From: Massiliimicrobium timonense
GTDB taxonomy: Bacteria > Bacillota_I > Bacilli_A > Erysipelotrichales > Coprobacillaceae
DNA length: 37,738 nucleotides
Assembly (NCBI RefSeq): GCF_002160865.1
Contig: NZ_NFLJ01000031.1
Coordinates: forward strand, 1-37,738
Direction of reading: 5' to 3'
The notes beneath the pieces were generated by a model. The model saw only the letters and a program-made list of their open reading frames with translations. It had not been told where the DNA came from and made no database searches. Below are positions 15,453 to 23,335 of the stretch, one piece after another. Position numbers and translations under genes: made by a program. The first letter of the stretch is position 1. Every line of letters starts with the position of its first letter.

Positions 15453-17726
15453 CTATTTTTCCTTCCTTTCTTCCATATAACGCTTATCAAAATCTTCCTG
15501 ACTGATTGGTCGACTATAATAATAGCCTTGTCCTAAATCACAGCCAAATGATTTCATTAAATCATGATATTCCTTTGTTTCAATACCTTCAACAACCGTA
15601 GAAATAGCTAATGTTTTTGCTAGTTTAATGATTTCTTGCAAAATAATCTTTGCTTTTTGATTATCACTATCAAAAATCTCCTGTAAAAATCCTCTATCAA
15701 CTTTCAATTCATCAATATGAAGTTTTCCTAAAATATTCAGTGAAGAATAACCACTCCCAAAATCATCCATTGAAACCCTAAAACCAATCTGATGTAATAA
15801 ATGGATTTTATCATTGACTTCATCCACATTATCAGCAACCAAATCTTCCAATATCTCTAATGTTAATAATTGTGGTGATACTTGATATTTATTGACAATC
15901 TGTTTTAAACAATCCACATAATCAGCTTCATAAAACAATAATTTAGATTGATTAACAGAAATACCGATCGGTGCTATGCCTTGATCCATCCATTTTCTCA
16001 GCTGTAAACATGCCTGTTCAAACATAAATAAATCCAGCTTCTTACAAAAACCACTGTTTTCAAAAATAGGAATAAATTGATTTGGAAACAACATTCTTCC
16101 ATCATGTGTCTGCCATCTTACCAGTGCTTCACTGCTTTTTAACGTTCCATCTTTTAAATCTATTTTAGGCTGTAAATAAAGCTGAAATTCACCATCTTTT
16201 AAAGCCTGATCCATATGACTTTCAACATAATTATCCATTTTTTCCTGTTCATGCAATTCAATATCATAAAACCAGATATTCGTTAAAATGCTTTCTTTTG
16301 CCTTTGCTAAAGCAAACATAACACGAACCATTAAACTATCAAAAGAATCATCCACAATAAATTCCAAGCTGGAAATAGCCACTCCACAATGAATCTTTAA
16401 CTGATAATTTGTATGTAACAAATCCACATATTGAATAATTTCAGACATGATATTTTCAATTCTTTTTTGTAAGATATCCTTTTGTGTATCTTTTAAATAA
16501 ATATAAAACTGATCAGCCCTATCTCGACAGAAAAACTCTCCCTCTTTTAAATGTTTTTGAATCACATTTCTTTCATAAATCAATAACTGATCTCCTTGTT
16601 CATGACCAAAAATTTCATTAAAAAACTTAAACTGTCTAATATTCAATACAGCTACACTACAATAAGGTTGTTCTTTAAATATTTCCTTTCCTAAAGATAC
16701 AAAATAAGAATAGTTATATACTCCTGTTAAAGAATCATAATAAGCAAAATGCTTCAATTCACGATTATTTTTCAACATGAAACGATAACCAAGAATCAAT
16801 AAAGCAACAAATAATCCCACCATAAATAGAAAAATCAAACCAACAATACGCATATTTTCATTTGTAAATAAATGCGAATCATCAATCATATTAACACTAT
16901 AAATATACCAGTTATTAATGCCTAAAGGCTTTAATACACCATGATAAGATTGTCCCTCATATTGAAAAGAATGTGTAAAATCATGCTGCATCTGTAATGC
17001 ATCTTCTAATTCATGATAATCTTTTTGTTGGAAAAAAGGTGATGCAAAAAGGGTTGTCTGATGAAATAAATCATACTGAGAATTGACAAGAATTTGACCA
17101 TCTTCATCCACCAGATAAGCATAAGTGTCACCACCTAAAACACCAGTACCAGCTCCTGCATCCATCCATATTTCAACATTTTTAGTAGCCAGTAAAACCC
17201 CAACAACATGGTCTTTTTGATAAATAGGTATACCATAAGCATAAACATGTTTTTGTGAAATACGACTTTTAAAAATATCAGAAATCGTTCTTTTTCCAAC
17301 AAAACCATCCGCAACAATCTCTTGAATTTCTTGTTGAATCATAGATAATGATTGATGTTCTTTAACCTCATTATCTGAATTGGCAATAATACCTTCTTTT
17401 GATTCATCAAAATACATCATGGTTGTAAAATCATTTTGTTCATTAGCATCTGATAAAACTTGTGGAAATTGTGGATTATCCACAATGTTTTCCATTTCTA
17501 AAACACTGGCAAATGAATCTAAAATCTGAAAATCATTATCAATTTGTTGTTGGAGAATACTCATATCTTTATCAATCTCATCTTCGATTTGATGCACTTT
17601 ATTATCTTCTACAATATTATTTAAATGAATACGTAAAGATACGGATACACAAAGAAGACTCACAGCAATAACAAAAACAACAATCATCATTTTTCTAATT
17701 CTTCTTTCAAATACATCTTTCATCAT
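15453..17726 (-). CDS. Membrane Cache-GGDEF-EAL protein, probable c-di-GMP phosphodiesterase (757 aa)
   Basis: Residues 12-32 form the first membrane helix, then an extracellular double-Cache-like sensor (about 45-285), a second helix (about 294-314), a GGDEF domain (about 328-490) and an EAL domain (about 505-750). The GGDEF signature reads RADQF (403-407), so cyclase activity is unlikely. The EAL domain keeps EALVRW (533-538), TLEILED and MDDFGSGYSS (653-662), so c-di-GMP hydrolysis is expected. The ligand is unknown. I chose the ATG at 17726 because AAGGAGGA lies in front of it; an in-frame ATG 30 nt upstream lacks a site. It leads into the asparaginase-cutC pair, which is an unusual partner. 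Confidence 0.88.
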   Translation of the reverse strand: MMKDVFERRIRKMMIVVFVIAVSLLCVSVSLRIHLNNIVEDNKVHQIEDEIDKDMSILQQQIDNDFQILDSFASVLEMENIVDNPQFPQVLSDANEQNDFTTMMYFDESKEGIIANSDNEVKEHQSLSMIQQEIQEIVADGFVGKRTISDIFKSRISQKHVYAYGIPIYQKDHVVGVLLATKNVEIWMDAGAGTGVLGGDTYAYLVDEDGQILVNSQYDLFHQTTLFASPFFQQKDYHELEDALQMQHDFTHSFQYEGQSYHGVLKPLGINNWYIYSVNMIDDSHLFTNENMRIVGLIFLFMVGLFVALLILGYRFMLKNNRELKHFAYYDSLTGVYNYSYFVSLGKEIFKEQPYCSVAVLNIRQFKFFNEIFGHEQGDQLLIYERNVIQKHLKEGEFFCRDRADQFYIYLKDTQKDILQKRIENIMSEIIQYVDLLHTNYQLKIHCGVAISSLEFIVDDSFDSLMVRVMFALAKAKESILTNIWFYDIELHEQEKMDNYVESHMDQALKDGEFQLYLQPKIDLKDGTLKSSEALVRWQTHDGRMLFPNQFIPIFENSGFCKKLDLFMFEQACLQLRKWMDQGIAPIGISVNQSKLLFYEADYVDCLKQIVNKYQVSPQLLTLEILEDLVADNVDEVNDKIHLLHQIGFRVSMDDFGSGYSSLNILGKLHIDELKVDRGFLQEIFDSDNQKAKIILQEIIKLAKTLAISTVVEGIETKEYHDLMKSFGCDLGQGYYYSRPISQEDFDKRYMEERKEK

Positions 17727-17791
17727 TGTTAGTCCTCCTTGCTCATATTCCATCATATTATACCACTTTTAAAAAAACTATAAAATAAAAA

Positions 17792-17811
17792 TCGTTTCTA
17801 TATAGAAACGA
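17792..17811 (-). terminator. Terminator of the Spx gene
   Basis: A 20-nt perfect palindrome, TCGTTTCTAT/ATAGAAACGA, followed on the minus strand by UUUUUAUUUU. It lies 8 nt past the spx stop. Confidence 0.75.
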
Positions 17812-17818
17812 CTTCAAA

Positions 17819-18274
17819 CTATTCACAACCATCTTTACATTGATGATCTTGATAATACTGTTCTTTAATATCCGTAAATTGGGGACAGAAATCACTATTA
17901 CTGCATTCCTGTAAACGACGCAACTCACGAGGAATAAAAGCACGAATTTCTTCAGCATTATAACCCACTTGAAAACGTCTTTCATCAATGATAATGGGTC
18001 TTTTCAGTATAGATGGATTCTTTTGAATAAAATGAATCAATTCGTTAATAGACATCTCATCTATATCTATTTTATTTTCTTTAATAATCTTCGATCTTTT
18101 AGATATAATATCATCTGTTCCATTTTCACTTCTTTCTAGAAGTTCTTTTAACTCAGTTTCACGTAGTAATGTAGAAAAAATATTCTTTTCTACATAAGGA
18201 ATCTGATGTTCTTTTAACCATGCTTTGACCTTACGACATGAAGCACAACTTGGTGCAGTATAAATTCGAATCAT
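17819..18274 (-). CDS. spx: Spx/ArsC-family regulator with Cys-rich tail (151 aa)
   Basis: A thioredoxin-fold protein that binds the RNA polymerase alpha C-terminal domain and senses disulfide stress. The redox switch Cys10-x-x-Cys13 (YTAPSCASCRKVKAWL) is present, as are ISKRSK, NPSILKRPIIID and FQVGYNAEEIRAFIPRE, all Spx hallmarks. Bacillus Spx has about 131 residues. This one has about 20 more, holding four cysteines (ECSNSDFCPQF and QCKDGCE) that could bind a metal or form further disulfides. I chose the ATG at 18274 (AAGGAGATG upstream). It is divergent from trpS. Confidence 0.87.
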   Translation of the reverse strand: MIRIYTAPSCASCRKVKAWLKEHQIPYVEKNIFSTLLRETELKELLERSENGTDDIISKRSKIIKENKIDIDEMSINELIHFIQKNPSILKRPIIIDERRFQVGYNAEEIRAFIPRELRRLQECSNSDFCPQFTDIKEQYYQDHQCKDGCE

Positions 18275-18343
18275 TACATCATCTCCTTGCTTCATCATTA
18301 TACATCATTTTTATCAATTATGAAATTATTTTTTATGATTCTA

Positions 18344-18372
18344 TTGATTTTACATCTTGACCGTTCTATAAT
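18344..18372 (+). promoter_or_regulatory. Promoter of the trpS T-box transcript
   Basis: TTGATT (18344-18349), 17 nt, TATAAT (18367-18372). The transcript would begin about ten nucleotides before the first T-box helix. Confidence 0.65.
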
Positions 18373-18377
18373 AACCT

Positions 18378-18591
18378 TACAGCAATGAAGGAATGGAGTA
18401 GTTATCACTTCATGTTTTAGAAAGTCTGTGGTTGATGAAAACAGTCCATGAACGATAATGAATTGGGATTCTGGAGCTAAAAATGGCATCAGTCATTTTT
18501 CGTTTGTTGCGTTAAGACAAGAGTGCATATCGGTAGATATGAATAAAGGTGGTACCGCGTTATAACGTCCTTTTTAAAGGACGCTTTTTTT
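18378..18591 (+). promoter_or_regulatory. T-box leader (tRNA-Trp sensing) of trpS
   Basis: Stem I is visible: AGTA (18397-18400), TTATC (18402-18406) pairing with GATAA (18454-18458), and TTCATG pairing with CATGAA. The specifier-loop sequence TGAATTGGGA follows, with TGG (18464-18466) as the tryptophan specifier codon. The conserved T-box AAGGTGGTACCGCG ends at 18559. The terminator CGTCCTTT/AAAGGACG (18566-18583) has a U7 run. Uncharged tRNA-Trp should stabilise the antiterminator and allow trpS transcription. Confidence 0.93.
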
Positions 18592-18612
18592 ATGAGAAAG
18601 GAAGGTTTATAT

Positions 18613-19602
18613 ATGAAAAGAATGTTAAGTGGAATTAAGCCAACAGGTCGTGTGACTTTAGGCAATTATATTGGTGCTATTAAACCATTTGTGTCTTATC
18701 AGGATGAATATGAAATGTATATTTTTATTGCAAATCTTCATTCAATGACAATTTATCAAAAACCAGCTGACTTACGTCAAAATACAAGAGATTTAATTGC
18801 ATTATATATTGCTGCTGGATTAGATCCAGAAAAAGTGACTTTATTTTTACAATCCGATGTTTTAGAACATGCTCAACTAGGATGGTATTTAGGTTGTATG
18901 GTTTCTATGGGTGAACTTTCTCGTATGACTCAATACAAAGATAAAAAAGCCAAAAACGAAGTCATTGGTGCAGGTATTTTTAACTATCCTTCATTAATGA
19001 ACGCAGATATTTTAATGTATGATCCAGATTATGTTCCTGTTGGTGAAGATCAAAAACAACATGTAGAATTATGTCGTGATATTGCAGAAAGATTTAATTC
19101 ACGTTATAGTGAAACATTTAAAATTCCTGAACCTTTAGTCACAAAAGTGGGTGGACGCATCATGGATTTACAAAATCCAACAAAGAAGATGTCAAAATCT
19201 GATGAAATTGGAAAAGGAACAATTTATATCTTGGATGATATTCAAGTTTCTAAAAAGAAAATCAAATCAGCCGTAACGGACAGTGATGGACATATTCACT
19301 ATGACCCTGAAAATAAACCTGGTATTTCTAATTTACTAGAAATCTATTCCATCCTTGTAAATCGTTCTATTGCTGATTTAGAAAAACAGTATGATGGAAA
19401 AGGTTATGGCGAATTTAAAAATGATTTAGCTGAAGTCTTAGGTGAAGAACTTGAAAAGATTCAGACACGTTATCATGAAATCATGAGTGGTTCTTATTTA
19501 GATGATGTCTTAGAAAAAGGGGCTCAAAAAGCCAGAATTATTGCCAGAAAGAAATTGGCAAAGGTTGAAAGAAAAATTGGTATTACAATTAGAAAAAGAT
19601 AA
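18613..19602 (+). CDS. trpS: Tryptophanyl-tRNA synthetase (329 aa)
   Basis: Class I aminoacyl-tRNA synthetase that charges tRNA-Trp. The HIGH-like element is in SGIKPTGRVTLGNYIGA, and the KMSKS loop is KKMSKSDE. ADILMYDPDYVPVGEDQKQH is the tryptophan-site segment, and the length is normal. I chose the ATG at 18613, with AAAGGAAGG upstream; an earlier ATG at 18592 directly follows the T-box terminator. Expression is controlled by the T-box leader. In Bacillus the neighbour yjbA is next to trpS, as it is here. Confidence 0.96.
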   Translation: MKRMLSGIKPTGRVTLGNYIGAIKPFVSYQDEYEMYIFIANLHSMTIYQKPADLRQNTRDLIALYIAAGLDPEKVTLFLQSDVLEHAQLGWYLGCMVSMGELSRMTQYKDKKAKNEVIGAGIFNYPSLMNADILMYDPDYVPVGEDQKQHVELCRDIAERFNSRYSETFKIPEPLVTKVGGRIMDLQNPTKKMSKSDEIGKGTIYILDDIQVSKKKIKSAVTDSDGHIHYDPENKPGISNLLEIYSILVNRSIADLEKQYDGKGYGEFKNDLAEVLGEELEKIQTRYHEIMSGSYLDDVLEKGAQKARIIARKKLAKVERKIGITIRKR

Positions 19603-19627
19603 AAAGCAAACTTCGGTTTGCTTTTTT
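19601..19627. terminator. Bidirectional terminator with UUCG tetraloop
   Basis: AAAAAGCAAAC, TTCG, GTTTGCTTTTT: an 11-bp stem closed by a C(UUCG)G tetraloop. It serves trpS and the convergent DUF3603 gene. Confidence 0.88.
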
Positions 19628-20193
19628 CATTCCTTTTGTACTAATTCTTTATATAACAGTTCATGTAAAGACGTATATCCTTTTTCAATCTTATGTTTTA
19701 AAGCTAAATATTTTTCACTGGGATTGTTTCCCTCAATATGCAATTGTTTACAAATTTCTACAAATACATCATATTTAACAACAAAAATCTCATCAATCAT
19801 TTCTTCCAGACACATTTTCTTTAATCGTTCATGTCGTGTTAAACCAAATTCTTTATCATAGGCTTCTTCTTTCATTTGATATTGAAAAAAAGTCACTGGT
19901 TCTCTTTGAATCAAAGCATTCATTTCATCACTTTGCTGCCATGACAAAGTGCCACGTCTAACAAGGTAATGTTTTTGAATATCCACCACAAAGCAATAAT
20001 GTCCATCTCCTACCAGCATATAACCATCCTGCCAAAGAGGTTGATAAACTTTTGCATATAAAAAGTCATGAAGCTGACTGGTTGATACATGGTAAATAGG
20101 AACATTTTCAATTTCTTCAAAATTATCATCTTCTTGCCATTCATAGGGTTCCAATAATTCTTCATCATCATATACAAAATTGACCAATAACAT
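19627..20193 (-). CDS. DUF3603 (YjbA/UPF0736-like) family protein (188 aa)
   Basis: Cytosolic protein without signal or membrane span. Patterns shared with Bacillus YjbA are an early PYEWQEDDNFEEIENVPIY (YjbA: EWRK.D...LL.QVP), a HYCFVVDIQKH strand, and GLTRHERLKKMCLEEMID (YjbA: GLTRKERQIKQLMFMALD). It is about 60 residues shorter than YjbA. The position beside trpS repeats the Bacillus arrangement, which supports the assignment. No function is known. CAGGGGG precedes the ATG at 20193. Confidence 0.7.
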   Translation of the reverse strand: MLLVNFVYDDEELLEPYEWQEDDNFEEIENVPIYHVSTSQLHDFLYAKVYQPLWQDGYMLVGDGHYCFVVDIQKHYLVRRGTLSWQQSDEMNALIQREPVTFFQYQMKEEAYDKEFGLTRHERLKKMCLEEMIDEIFVVKYDVFVEICKQLHIEGNNPSEKYLALKHKIEKGYTSLHELLYKELVQKE

Positions 20194-20252
20194 AATAACC
20201 CCCTGTCATCATCATATGCTTATTATATCTCAAAAGAACCCTTTCTAATCAT

Positions 20253-20278
20253 AAAAAAAACTTACTTTATCAGTAAGT
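20253..20278 (-). terminator. Terminator of the 59-aa gene
   Basis: ACTTACT (20260-20266) pairs with AGTAAGT (20272-20278) around five nucleotides; minus-strand RNA ends in U8. It follows the stop codon at 20279 directly. Confidence 0.75.
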
Positions 20279-20458
20279 CTAAGTTTGAGAATCATTTTCC
20301 ACAGCTGAATCAATAAGTTTGATCATTTCTAAGGCACTACGAAAATGCTGCTTCTTATTCTGGTCCAGCCACTCAATCGTTCCCTGCCATGAAGCATTCT
20401 GTGTGTCTTTGATGACAATCATAAAACTTTTATCTTTTTTTGATTGTTTCATACTCAT
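20279..20458 (-). CDS. Small WQG-motif protein (59 aa), unknown function
   Basis: A short gene with a good ribosome-binding site (AGGTGGGTG) before the ATG at 20458. The product begins MSMKQSKKDKSFMIVIKD, then NASWQGTIEWLDQNKKQHF, RSALEMIKLIDSA. The block (A/T)-W-Q-G, about 15 residues, and L-E-M-I-K-x-I-D recurs in the C-terminal third of the neighbouring 20533-20976 product (QATWQGSLFF ... VLEMIKIID), so the two are related. I have seen this short pattern in hypothetical proteins of gut Firmicutes but know no function. It has its own promoter-like region with direct repeats and its own terminator. Confidence 0.8.
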   Translation of the reverse strand: MSMKQSKKDKSFMIVIKDTQNASWQGTIEWLDQNKKQHFRSALEMIKLIDSAVENDSQT

Positions 20459-20478
20459 TCACCCACCTATATGTTTTA

Positions 20479-20507
20479 AGTATACACCATAAAAGTCACA
20501 CCATAGT
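20479..20507 (-). promoter_or_regulatory. Promoter with 14-nt-spaced direct repeats upstream of the 59-aa gene
   Basis: On the minus strand TATGGTGT occurs twice (20498-20505 and 20484-20491), exactly 14 nt apart, ending at the -10 hexamer TATACT (20479-20484). The -35 position (20502-20507) reads CTATGG, far from consensus, and overlaps one repeat. Direct repeats over a poor -35 are the layout used by SARP activators, and a SARP gene lies next door. Confidence 0.45.
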
Positions 20508-20532
20508 CATATCTGGGCTTTTTTACTAAGAT

Positions 20533-20976
20533 TTATGATTTTTTTAATAACTCATTCATCTTTTTATCAATAATTTTAATCATTTCCAATACATCCTGAA
20601 AAACAATCTCCTGTCCATCAAAGAATAAAGAACCTTGCCATGTTGCCTGGCGCCTTGATTGAACAACAATATCAAAATCTGTAATCTTCCCTCTTTTTTT
20701 TGCAATCGTTTCCCAATCACATAAAACTTCTGGCTTATTTTGATAACGCCCAACTGCTTCTTGTTTCATAAAGCTTCGTGATAAATGAGAAGATAAGGGA
20801 TTTCCATTTTTATTAAAAACTTCTTCAAAACGTAAAATAATTTCATGGATATCAAAAAATTCAATAGGTGATTCTATCGTATTATTGTATGCATAACCTT
20901 TCATCTGAAAATGATCATACTCATCAATACATACATGAATCATATTAAAAGGAATACTTTTTGCATATTTCAACAT
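20533..20976 (-). CDS. Unknown protein with C-terminal WQG-motif segment (147 aa)
   Basis: Not a family I can name. Residues 1-95 include IPFNMIHVCIDEYDHFQMKG, YAYNNTIESPIEFFDIHEII, and RSFMKQEAVGRY. The last 50 (GKITDFDIVVQSRRQATWQG ... VLEMIKIIDKKMNELL) match the separate 59-residue protein at 20279-20458. AGGTGATG suits the ATG at 20976; earlier starts at 20982 or GTG 20985 are possible. It starts within 10 nt of the SARP regulator's stop and should be co-translated with it, so it may be that regulator's partner or co-effector. No membrane span or signal. Confidence 0.7.
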   Translation of the reverse strand: MLKYAKSIPFNMIHVCIDEYDHFQMKGYAYNNTIESPIEFFDIHEIILRFEEVFNKNGNPLSSHLSRSFMKQEAVGRYQNKPEVLCDWETIAKKRGKITDFDIVVQSRRQATWQGSLFFDGQEIVFQDVLEMIKIIDKKMNELLKKS

Positions 20977-20985
20977 GTTCATCAC

Positions 20986-22164
20986 CTATTGTTTAGGTAA
21001 GATTTCATCAACCATCAAATCAATATTTAAGGTTGTATGATTTAAAGAATATCTTATTTTACGTAAAACTCTGTTCATAACACTAATGGCATTTTCATAA
21101 TTACATGATGGTAATAAAACAACAAATTGATTCACATTCAATCGAGAAACAACATCACCAATACGAAGTCCTTTTAATAAGGCTTCCTGAACTTTGTTCA
21201 TGACTCTTTCTACCGCTTTTTTTGAATAATCATCTTCAATCATAGAATGATCCATCACCGATACCAAACATAAATGTGAACAAATACCTAATCTTCCAAT
21301 CGTTCTTGTCTGCATAGCATATATTTCTCTAAATGTACCATATTCACAAAGAAAAGCCCCCTGTGTTTCATCATTTGCCAGTTCCTGTTGAACTTCCATA
21401 ATATCTAATTCATCATCATGTGTTTCCTTTTTAATCATTTCATAGAGTTCTAAAAGTGACTGCGAAGGTTTCACACCCAATGTTTGATAAAGTAAATCTG
21501 TTGTTGTTTTATATGTGTCTTTTGCTTTTTTATATTGTTTCTGGAAGTATAGAGAACGAATAAGAATTTCATAAATACATTCTTCAAGATTATCAATAGC
21601 GATAGCTTGACGAGCAATTCTTTCCATTTTTTCATATTCTTTCTGTTCTTCTAACAACATAGCATATTCAATTGTTTTATCCATAAAGAGCGAATGATAA
21701 TACACACGTTTTGATAAAACACTGTGATCCTCTTTAATTTCCATCAAATACTTTCCAGTATATGATTCAAGTAAATGCTCATAATATTCTGGCTTTTGTG
21801 AAGTTTTCAAAAGTGCTTCATATTTTTCAAATATGATTGTATCTATTTGTAAATGATAATTTGGATTAATAGAATAAGAGCCTTTCCCCGTGATAATAAA
21901 ATCCGTTAATCCAAATTCTTTCTTTAATAAAGTTCTTAGTCTGTATATTAAATTTTTTAATGCTCCAATTGGATTATCGACATCATCAAGATACCACAAG
22001 ACATCCACCAGTTCACTGGAAGGAACAGTTCTTTGATAATGTGATAAAAGATAGGCAAACAATTTGACAAGTTTCTCAGATTTCATTGTTTCACTATCAA
22101 TTTCACGTTCATGATAGGAAAATGAAAATTTATGAAACATTGTGATAATGACGCAATCTCCCAT
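20986..22164 (-). CDS. SARP/BTAD-type transcriptional regulator with degenerate GGDEF-like domain (392 aa)
   Basis: An OmpR-like winged-helix domain (about 12-100: KLVKLFAYLLSHYQRTVPSS, ELVDVLWYLDD, ALKNLIYRLRTLLKK) is followed by a bacterial transcriptional activation domain (about 105-250, TPR-like). The C-terminal domain (about 265-385) resembles GGDEF, with LRIGDVVSRLNVNQFVVLLP where RxGGDEF is expected. NVNQF (343-347) makes cyclase activity unlikely, so it may bind a nucleotide or act structurally. I chose the ATG at 22164, preceded by GGAAGGGG. It diverges from the filament operon and is followed by the coupled gene at 20976; these are its likely targets, by position only. Confidence 0.83.
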   Translation of the reverse strand: MGDCVIITMFHKFSFSYHEREIDSETMKSEKLVKLFAYLLSHYQRTVPSSELVDVLWYLDDVDNPIGALKNLIYRLRTLLKKEFGLTDFIITGKGSYSINPNYHLQIDTIIFEKYEALLKTSQKPEYYEHLLESYTGKYLMEIKEDHSVLSKRVYYHSLFMDKTIEYAMLLEEQKEYEKMERIARQAIAIDNLEECIYEILIRSLYFQKQYKKAKDTYKTTTDLLYQTLGVKPSQSLLELYEMIKKETHDDELDIMEVQQELANDETQGAFLCEYGTFREIYAMQTRTIGRLGICSHLCLVSVMDHSMIEDDYSKKAVERVMNKVQEALLKGLRIGDVVSRLNVNQFVVLLPSCNYENAISVMNRVLRKIRYSLNHTTLNIDLMVDEILPKQ

Positions 22165-22208
22165 TGAAGTCAAACCCCTTCCTGACAAAAAACTTTTGTC
22201 TTATCTTT

Positions 22209-22237
22209 ATTTTAATGTTTTTTCAAACTTTTCACAA
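22209..22237 (-). promoter_or_regulatory. Promoter of the SARP-type regulator
   Basis: Minus-strand TTGTGA (22232-22237), 17 nt, TAAAAT (22209-22214), about 45 nt before the chosen start. Confidence 0.5.
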
Positions 22238-22283
22238 GAACTTTGTACAATTCCCTCGCAATTTTATAAAGCGTTTACATTTT

Positions 22284-22354
22284 TAACCAAATACTTGTTA
22301 TTTTTGGTTATTTTTTGATTTTATATTTTCTCTTTATCAAATTCACTGTATAAT
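22284..22354 (+). promoter_or_regulatory. Promoter/operator region of the filament operon
   Basis: A perfect TATAAT (22349-22354) has only TTTTCT at the -35 position (22326-22331). Upstream is a dyad TAACCAAA (22284-22291) / TTTGGTTA (22303-22310), and a tandem TTATTTTTG repeat (22298-22306 and 22308-22317) with 10-nt period. The poor -35 plus helically phased repeats suggests activator control, perhaps by the divergent SARP protein. Confidence 0.45.
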
Positions 22355-22378
22355 AAAAACGAAACGAGGTGAGTCCAA

Positions 22379-23323
22379 ATGCCCATAACAAAACGTTGTT
22401 TGATGCTATGCTTAAGCATTGCTTTTTTACTCACCGGCTGTTCTTCCCCAAGTCATAAAGAACCTCCTTCAAAAAAAGGAACGCGTGATAATACACCAAC
22501 TGTTTTACAGCCTCAGGCTTCTGGTGAAAAAACCATTGGCAATTCAAAAATCACCTTTGATTTATCCCATAGTGAAGATGGCTATACAATGGTTGAATAT
22601 CATGGTCATAATTCTAAAGTTAAAGTACGTATTCAAAATCCAGATTCACAGGAATTTTACACTTATGATATTCATGAAGGATATAATACTTTCCCTTTAA
22701 CTGGAGGTAGTGGCAGCTATACTTTTATTGCTTATGAGAATATCTCAGGTACAAAATATAGTCAACTCTTTTTAAAAGAAGAAAATATCCAAATACAAAA
22801 TGATTATATATCTTATCTTTACCCTAATCAATATGTTTCTTTCGACAAAAACACCCAAGCCATTTCCCTAGCTCAAGAGATTGTTGTTGGTGCCAACAAT
22901 GATTTAGAAGCCGTCAGTTATGTTTATGATTATGTAATTGAACATATCAGCTACGACGATGAAAAAGCAACACTTGCTAAAGAAGGGAAAATGGCTGGTT
23001 ATCTTCCAGATGTGGATGAAACTTTGCAGACAAAAACAGGAATCTGTTTTGATTATGCTGCTCTTATGGCAACCATGCTCCGTACGCAAAATATTCCTAC
23101 CCGCATGGAACTGGGTTATGTCACAATGGAAGATGAAACCATTTATCATGCATGGATCAGCGTCTATATTCATGATATTGGGTGGATTGATGATTTAATT
23201 CATTTTGATGGTAAAAACTGGTCTATGATGGATCCCACATTGATTTCTGATGGTCACAACAGTTCTAAGGTGAGATCTCTCATCAAAGATCAAAAAAATT
23301 ATACAACAAAATACCTGTATTAA
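22379..23323 (+). CDS. Transglutaminase-like lipoprotein (314 aa)
   Basis: Residues 1-21 are a lipoprotein signal ending LLTGC (Cys21). A beta-rich segment follows (about 45-150). The transglutaminase/protease-like domain (about 160-295) carries the catalytic triad: Cys223 in KTGICFDYAALMATMLR, His257 in YHAWISVY, and Asp285 in MMDPT. Such domains are usually peptidases or cross-linking enzymes acting on surface proteins. GAGGTGAG precedes the ATG. It is the first gene of the filament operon, 12 nt from the GspF-like gene, so it may process or attach filament components. That is an inference. Confidence 0.88.
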   Translation: MPITKRCLMLCLSIAFLLTGCSSPSHKEPPSKKGTRDNTPTVLQPQASGEKTIGNSKITFDLSHSEDGYTMVEYHGHNSKVKVRIQNPDSQEFYTYDIHEGYNTFPLTGGSGSYTFIAYENISGTKYSQLFLKEENIQIQNDYISYLYPNQYVSFDKNTQAISLAQEIVVGANNDLEAVSYVYDYVIEHISYDDEKATLAKEGKMAGYLPDVDETLQTKTGICFDYAALMATMLRTQNIPTRMELGYVTMEDETIYHAWISVYIHDIGWIDDLIHFDGKNWSMMDPTLISDGHNSSKVRSLIKDQKNYTTKYLY

Positions 23324-23335
23324 GGAGGCTTATTT

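Noticed and set aside
17758-17988. A 76-codon minus-strand ORF
   Set aside because: It overlaps the end of spx in another frame and includes its terminator hairpin.
18298-18489. A 63-codon minus-strand ORF upstream of spx
   Set aside because: It lies across the trpS T-box leader, which explains the sequence fully. It has no ribosome-binding site.
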